From Bacteroidales bacterium (GTDB taxonomy: Bacteria > Bacteroidota > Bacteroidia > Bacteroidales > UBA1556), in contig WGCS01000259.1 of assembly GCA_015493685.1 (NCBI GenBank), positions 1-39,036 on the forward strand: DNA of 39,036 nucleotides. The letters run 5' to 3'. This document shows positions 35,119 through 39,036 of this stretch, piece after piece. How positions within the stretch are numbered: position 1 is the stretch's first letter; the number at the start of each line of letters is the position of its first letter. A program made the translations under genes and the position numbers. The notes under the pieces were generated by a model. It was not told the DNA's origin. It did not search any database and was given only the letters and a program-made list of their open reading frames with translations.

Positions 35119-36735
35119 ATGCATAAAAAATATCTTTTGTTTGTTGGTATCGTTACCTTGCTATTGAGTGCTTGTGCTTCTTCAAAGCTGGAGAATGCCA
35201 ATAAGAAAGTAGCTTATGATTCAACGTATAATTATGCAATTACCAATACTTTTCTAAAGGCTAAGCGACAGTTGTATCAAGGGAACAGGCCTGCTGCTAT
35301 AAGGGGTTTTGTAGCTTGTACCAAGCAGAATCCTAAACATGATGCAAGTTATTATGAGTTGGCAAGAATTTACGAATATTCTAATACCGATTTGGCCATA
35401 GAGGAGATAAAAAAGGCAATAAATATTGCTCCGGAAAATAAATGGTATAGAGAATTTCTTATTCGTATATATCAGCAGCAAAAGGAGTATAAAAAAGCAA
35501 TTGCTGAGATGAAGATTCTGATAAAGCAGTATTCTAATAAAAAGGAGTATTATTATCAATGGGCTAATTTGTGTATCAATGATAAGGATTATAAACAGGC
35601 TTTGGAGGCTTATAATAAATTGTTGGATACTTTTGGTTATGAAGAGGGTGTCTTGCAACAAATAAAACAAATTTATCTTAAAGAAGGTAAATTTGAAAAA
35701 GCCATTGTTGTTCTGAAGAAATTGATTCAGCATCAGCCAGATAATAAAGATTATTATGGAATGGTGGCTGAAATATATTCCAGCCTGGGAAAGCCGGCAA
35801 AAGCAATGGAATATTATAATTATATATTGCAAAAATATCCCAATGATGGTTTTGTCCATTTTGCTCTGGCTGATTATTATCGTACCCTTGGTCAAAAAGA
35901 AAAATTTTTGAAGGAGCTTAGCCTGGGAATGAAGGCACCGAATACAGCGGTTAATAGTAAAATGAAGGTGCTGATAAATTTTCTGGATATGAGCAAAAAG
36001 GATTCCTCGTATCTTCCTTATTTCGATACTTTATTAAGTATTGCGATAGATTCTAAACCTGCGAGTCCTAAAATTATGGCTTTAAAAGCAGACTATTGCC
36101 TGCAAAGCGGTGAAACAAGGGAGGCTATTAACTATTTAAGAATGGTCAATAGTATGGATAGTTCTAAATATATTATGTGGGAACAATTGTTATTGGCAGA
36201 AGAAATAGAAGGAGACTATAAGTCGATGCTTGAGGAAAGTGAGAGGGCGTTGAGGTTGTTTCCACAGCAGCCTAAATTATATTACTTCAATGCCAAGGCT
36301 CTGGGCAAGGAAGGCCACTGGGCAAAGGCCAAAGAGCGAATTATGATGGGAAGTAATTTTGTATTTAGAAAAATAGATAAAGCTACTTTTTTAGCCTTTA
36401 GAGCAAAAGCAGAGATGCAGTTGGGCGAATATGATGATGCCATGGCCAATTATAGAAGTGCCTTGAAGATGGATAATGATAATGCAGTAATACTTAAAGA
36501 TTTTGCCTTTGCGTTAGCTTCACATAATTTGGAATTGGAAAAAGCCCTAGGCTATGCCAAAAGAGCATTGGAACTGAACGCTGATAATCCTGATTATATT
36601 TATGTGTATGCCTATTGTTTATTCAAAAATAATCAAAAAGAGTTAGCCCTTAAATGGTTAAAGCCTGCTTTGAAGAATTTTCCGGCAAATAAGAATTTGC
36701 AATTGTTGGATATGGAAATTAGTAAAGATGAATAG
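35119..36735 (+). CDS. TPR-repeat lipoprotein
   Basis: Exported lipoprotein (538 aa from the ATG at 35119; the track start at 35113 is a TTG). Signal MHKKYLLFVGIVTLLLSAC with lipobox LSAC. The rest is helical tetratricopeptide repeats, for example DYKQALEAYNKLLDTFGYEE, GKFEKAIVVLKKLIQHQPDN, GKPAKAMEYYNYILQKYPND and GEYDDAMANYRSALKMDNDN, so it is a protein-protein scaffold in the periplasm or at the outer membrane. It is 3 nt from the DUF4292 gene; this pairing is familiar in Bacteroidota, often followed by an M23 murein hydrolase that is absent here. Confidence 0.9.
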   Translation: MHKKYLLFVGIVTLLLSACASSKLENANKKVAYDSTYNYAITNTFLKAKRQLYQGNRPAAIRGFVACTKQNPKHDASYYELARIYEYSNTDLAIEEIKKAINIAPENKWYREFLIRIYQQQKEYKKAIAEMKILIKQYSNKKEYYYQWANLCINDKDYKQALEAYNKLLDTFGYEEGVLQQIKQIYLKEGKFEKAIVVLKKLIQHQPDNKDYYGMVAEIYSSLGKPAKAMEYYNYILQKYPNDGFVHFALADYYRTLGQKEKFLKELSLGMKAPNTAVNSKMKVLINFLDMSKKDSSYLPYFDTLLSIAIDSKPASPKIMALKADYCLQSGETREAINYLRMVNSMDSSKYIMWEQLLLAEEIEGDYKSMLEESERALRLFPQQPKLYYFNAKALGKEGHWAKAKERIMMGSNFVFRKIDKATFLAFRAKAEMQLGEYDDAMANYRSALKMDNDNAVILKDFAFALASHNLELEKALGYAKRALELNADNPDYIYVYAYCLFKNNQKELALKWLKPALKNFPANKNLQLLDMEISKDE

Positions 36736-36738
36736 TTT

Positions 36739-37560
36739 ATGAAAAGTAAGATTATATATTTTCTATTTGCGAGTGCTTTGTTTTTTTCGGCCTGTAATAG
36801 CACGAAAAAAGTAAATTATAATAACAAAAAAATGCAAACCCACGTTGATTCTGTATATAAATTGATGCATCAGAATCAGGTGAAAATGAATTGGCTTTCG
36901 GGTAAGTTTAAAGGAGTATATCAAATGCCTGACAAACAACAGGTATTTAATGGGCAGATTAGAATGCGTAAAGATAGTATTATATGGGTAAGCATATATG
37001 CTGTGATGAACATAGAGATATTTAGACTGGAGGTTAAACGGGACAGCTTTTTGTTTGTTAATAAATTAGAAAAGACGTATATGTCTGAAAGTAACCAATA
37101 TCTTAAGGATAGAACAGGTATAGATATCGACTTTGATATGTTACAAGCTTTGGTTTTGGGAAATGATTTTCCCTATTATCAAACGAATGTTTTTAAGCTT
37201 TATATGATTAATGGAAACTATCAATTGAGTACCGTGTCACGACGTAAACTTAAATCAAACTTATCACAGGAGAAGACTAAAGCATTGAGAATATTGATGC
37301 AGAATATTTTAGTTGATAAAAATAATTATCGAATACTAAAACAGACTGTTAAAGTTGTTGGGCAAGATAAAGCTAAGTTAAGAATGCGATATAATGATTA
37401 TACCGATATTGATGGACGATTATTTGCTAAACAATGGGTGCTTAGACTTAAAGAAGATAAAAAATCCTATGTAGAAATAAATTTTTCTAAGGTAGTTTTT
37501 GATAAACCTCAAAAATTTCCATTCCATATTTCGAGAAAATATAAGCGGATAAAGCCTTAA
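36739..37560 (+). CDS. DUF4292 lipoprotein (LolB-like fold predicted)
   Basis: Exported lipoprotein of 273 aa: MKSKIIYFLFASALFFSAC with lipobox FSAC. The mature protein has the DUF4292 pattern: NWLSGKFKGVY, FNGQIRMRKDSIIWVSIY, IEIFRLEVKRDSFLFVNKLEKTY and a C-terminal YTDIDGRLFAKQW followed by FSKVVFDKP. This is an incomplete-barrel fold similar to LolA/LolB lipoprotein carriers, so it may take part in lipoprotein handling at the outer membrane; that is inference. It is co-transcribed with the TPR lipoprotein. Confidence 0.85.
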   Translation: MKSKIIYFLFASALFFSACNSTKKVNYNNKKMQTHVDSVYKLMHQNQVKMNWLSGKFKGVYQMPDKQQVFNGQIRMRKDSIIWVSIYAVMNIEIFRLEVKRDSFLFVNKLEKTYMSESNQYLKDRTGIDIDFDMLQALVLGNDFPYYQTNVFKLYMINGNYQLSTVSRRKLKSNLSQEKTKALRILMQNILVDKNNYRILKQTVKVVGQDKAKLRMRYNDYTDIDGRLFAKQWVLRLKEDKKSYVEINFSKVVFDKPQKFPFHISRKYKRIKP

Positions 37561-37732
37561 TAGTTTAATATCATTACCTTCATATTCCAAATACTTCAGT
37601 ATAAAAATCGTGTTATACTATTTTAGTCAATAGGGGTATAGCTCCATAGGCAGTTTAGTTGATTATTTTGTATTTGATATGATAAATAGAAGAATCTTAA
37701 TTGGAAATATTCCCCTGGATTAATATTTTTTA

Positions 37733-37761
37733 TTGACACTAATAATTTATATATATCTTTG
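37733..37761 (+). promoter_or_regulatory. Promoter of the Tyr-rich lipoprotein gene
   Basis: TTG (37733-37735), 18 nt, TATCTTTG (37754-37761), an exact TAnnTTTG. Leader of about 30 nt. Confidence 0.6.
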
Positions 37762-37796
37762 TCAAAATCAAAATTAATTAACAAAAAATTATTCCT

Positions 37797-38609
37797 ATGA
37801 AAAAAATCAAAATTTTATTTATTTTATTTATTGGAGCAGCATTAACTATTGCTTCCTGTAAAAAAGATCCATCCGGAGGAGATACTCCTGTAGTTAAAAA
37901 GCATTCTTTTGTTACAAAGAAAACCAACGATGATGGAACTTATTCAAAGTATACCTATAATGGAGATAATCAAATTAGTAAATCAGAGGATTATAATGCC
38001 TCAGGAACGAGTACTAAATATTCAGTTCTTACTTATTCCTCAAAACATCTGGTAAAATATGAATCATTTGAGAATGGAACTCTTAAGACTAAATTAGAGA
38101 TTTCTAATAATTCTAGTGGAAATCCTATTTCGGCAGATATATACATCACTCAGGCTTCAGGTTTGGCCAAAATAGGATCTTTTAATTATACATATAGCGG
38201 AGATAAATTAGCTTCAAGGACTATGATGTATGAAATAAATGGACAAACTTTTGAAGTAAGTAAGGTAGAATATACCTATACTGGGGATAATATTACTAAA
38301 GAGACAGAATATTCTCTTGGTGCTAGCCAAGCATTAGAAGTTTCCGGGTATACTAAGTATGAATATGACTCTAAGAAAAATCCTTTTCTAACTTTAGGAT
38401 TAGGCATTTTTACGGGTGATGTTGGTTCGATAAGTGTTAATAATTATACCAAGGAAACCGTTCTGGATACTAGTTTTACTATTGACAATGCTCATTCCAA
38501 AAATTATACTTATGAGTATAATGATAAAGATTATCCTACAAAAGAGACTTCTAAAACATTTAATAATTCAGTAACTAAAGTTACTACATATTCCTACGAT
38601 TATAGATAG
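37797..38609 (+). CDS. Lipoprotein with YTYxGD-type beta repeats
   Basis: Exported lipoprotein, 270 aa; signal MKKIKILFILFIGAALTIASC with lipobox IASC, then a short polar linker (KKDPSGGDTP). The rest is Ser/Thr/Tyr-rich with repeated strand motifs YTYNGDNQISK, YTYSGDKLAS, YTYTGDNITKE and YEYNDKDYPTKE, spaced irregularly. This resembles Bacteroidetes surface proteins with RHS/YD-like or DUF4595-type beta repeats. Probably outer-membrane exposed. No partner gene is visible; it has its own promoter and terminator. Function unknown. Confidence 0.8.
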   Translation: MKKIKILFILFIGAALTIASCKKDPSGGDTPVVKKHSFVTKKTNDDGTYSKYTYNGDNQISKSEDYNASGTSTKYSVLTYSSKHLVKYESFENGTLKTKLEISNNSSGNPISADIYITQASGLAKIGSFNYTYSGDKLASRTMMYEINGQTFEVSKVEYTYTGDNITKETEYSLGASQALEVSGYTKYEYDSKKNPFLTLGLGIFTGDVGSISVNNYTKETVLDTSFTIDNAHSKNYTYEYNDKDYPTKETSKTFNNSVTKVTTYSYDYR

Positions 38610-38630
38610 TATTATCTAAATTATTGTTGT

Positions 38631-38669
38631 AAAAAGGCTGTCTCAGAGATAAATTGAGGCAGCTTTTTT
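38631..38669 (+). terminator. Terminator after the Tyr-rich lipoprotein gene
   Basis: Stem GCTGTCTCA / TGAGGCAGC (one wobble) extended by A/T pairs, 9-nt loop, then six T. Confidence 0.85.
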
Positions 38670-38855
38670 CTTTATAGGAGGAAGATAGTAATTTTTTGAA
38701 ATAGAATTATTACTGAAAATAATGTAGATAAAAAATAGTCGTAGGGTTGATTATTAATCCAAAATTCAACCTCCGGAAACGTATCGGTAGGACAAGCCCT
38801 TTTTCTAAGGAGGAATTGGGATAGTCGGAGAAATCAAATAAAAAGAGGTCAAGTA
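38670..38855. other. Intergenic region with repeat-like sequence
   Basis: No gene seen. The stretch ctttttctaaggaggaattgg near 38798-38819 resembles the arms of the dispersed repeat family, but the match is too loose to call a copy. Confidence 0.35.
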
Positions 38856-39036
38856 GGGTCTGCTGAAAAACTCAGAAGCTATGCGTTGAGCTTGTCGAAA
38901 CGTGCATCTGTTTTTTGATTTCTGTGATGTAGATGTATAAAAATACTTCAAGACGAAGAAGTTAAAAAAAAGTTGTGCTTCTGAATAATAAAAGATTGCT
39001 TTATCAAGCTTTAATAATTGCACGGATTTTACACTA
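38856..39036 (-). mobile_element. Possible insertion-sequence end or remnant, cut by the window edge
   Basis: From 38856 the sequence GGGTCTGCTGAAAAACTC resembles the outer ends of several IS families, followed by gagcttgtcgaaacg, a motif common in dispersed mobile sequences of Bacteroidetes. The minus-strand frame here (LDKAIFYYSEAQLFFNFFV...) has no stop for 72 codons but no recognisable transposase motif. The other end lies outside the window, so identity is unproven. Confidence 0.3.

Noticed and set aside
35254-35895. 213-aa minus-strand ORF inside the TPR lipoprotein gene
   Set aside because: It is an antisense shadow of a clear TPR protein; its Ile/Leu-rich sequence comes from the complement of Lys/Asn/Tyr-rich codons.
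37633-37720. tRNA-like start ggggtatagctc with a distant cccc
   Set aside because: No anticodon stem, no T-loop GGTTCGA-type sequence and no consistent D arm; not a tRNA.
38805-39023. 72-aa minus-strand ORF as a gene
   Set aside because: The C-terminal part reads through the putative element end and intergenic repeat; no transposase motif is visible.

Overview
The window is an AT-rich stretch of a Bacteroidota chromosome, most likely a fermentative or facultatively fermentative Bacteroidales-like lineage. The assignment rests on repeated near-perfect Bacteroidetes -7 elements (TAnnTTTG, several with a TTG about 19-20 nt upstream), general absence of Shine-Dalgarno sequences, many small SPII lipoproteins, and families typical of the phylum (DUF2723, DUF4292, DUF4836-like, DUF4143 ATPase, short PepSY membrane protein). 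No phage, plasmid, CRISPR, rRNA or tRNA was seen. The content is mostly chromosomal housekeeping with a few accessory-looking spots.

Layout. 0.15-1.4 kb: AAA ATPase/DUF4143 on the minus strand, preceded by three 33-bp tandem repeats. 1.9-5.2 kb: DUF2723 (TMEM260/GT117-like) polytopic protein with its own terminator. 5.6-6.1 kb: frr with a textbook Bacteroidetes promoter. 6.15-8.85 kb: minus-strand operon thpR - AI-2E/PerM permease - radical SAM/SPASM protein. 8.9-15.7 kb: plus-strand tetR-tolC-adaptor-RND efflux operon, separated from thpR by a perfect 20+20 bp inverted repeat that looks like the TetR operator. 15.8-19.3 kb: a 34-aa single-span membrane protein missed by the ORF track, a PHP histidinol-phosphatase with a lipoprotein, and a sirtuin. 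19.5-28.2 kb: a carbon-metabolism block with two tandem full-length MaeB-type malic enzymes, then the convergent operon pta - 3-hydroxyacyl-CoA dehydrogenase homologue - ackA. 28.5-31.4 kb: dicarboxylate/glutamate symporter, then an OB-fold lipoprotein and a PepSY-type membrane protein. 31.9-35.0 kb: mrdA-rodA cell-elongation pair. 35.1-38.6 kb: TPR lipoprotein, DUF4292 lipoprotein and a Tyr-rich repeat lipoprotein. The right edge carries what looks like one end of an insertion sequence or its remnant.

How the genes fit together. The 19.5-30 kb block could link C4-dicarboxylate uptake (GltP/DctA family), malate-to-pyruvate conversion (two MaeB copies with different residues at the expected cofactor-selecting loop) and acetyl-CoA-to-acetate/ATP conversion (Pta, AckA), with a sirtuin deacylase divergently transcribed next to the first malic enzyme. 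The efflux operon is self-contained and probably autoregulated. mrdA-rodA encode a PBP2/SEDS peptidoglycan synthase pair. Intergenic regions near 5.3, 21.9-22.1, 31.5 and 38.8 kb contain members of a dispersed hairpin-forming repeat family.

I saw no unmistakable new multi-gene defence or biosynthetic system. The best candidates for new biology are the tetR/thpR palindrome, the iteron-like repeats next to the DUF4143 ATPase, the OB-fold/PepSY His-rich pair, the odd dehydrogenase inside the pta-ackA operon, the MaeB pair, and the 34-aa membrane peptide. All functional statements come from reading motifs by eye; no database search was run.
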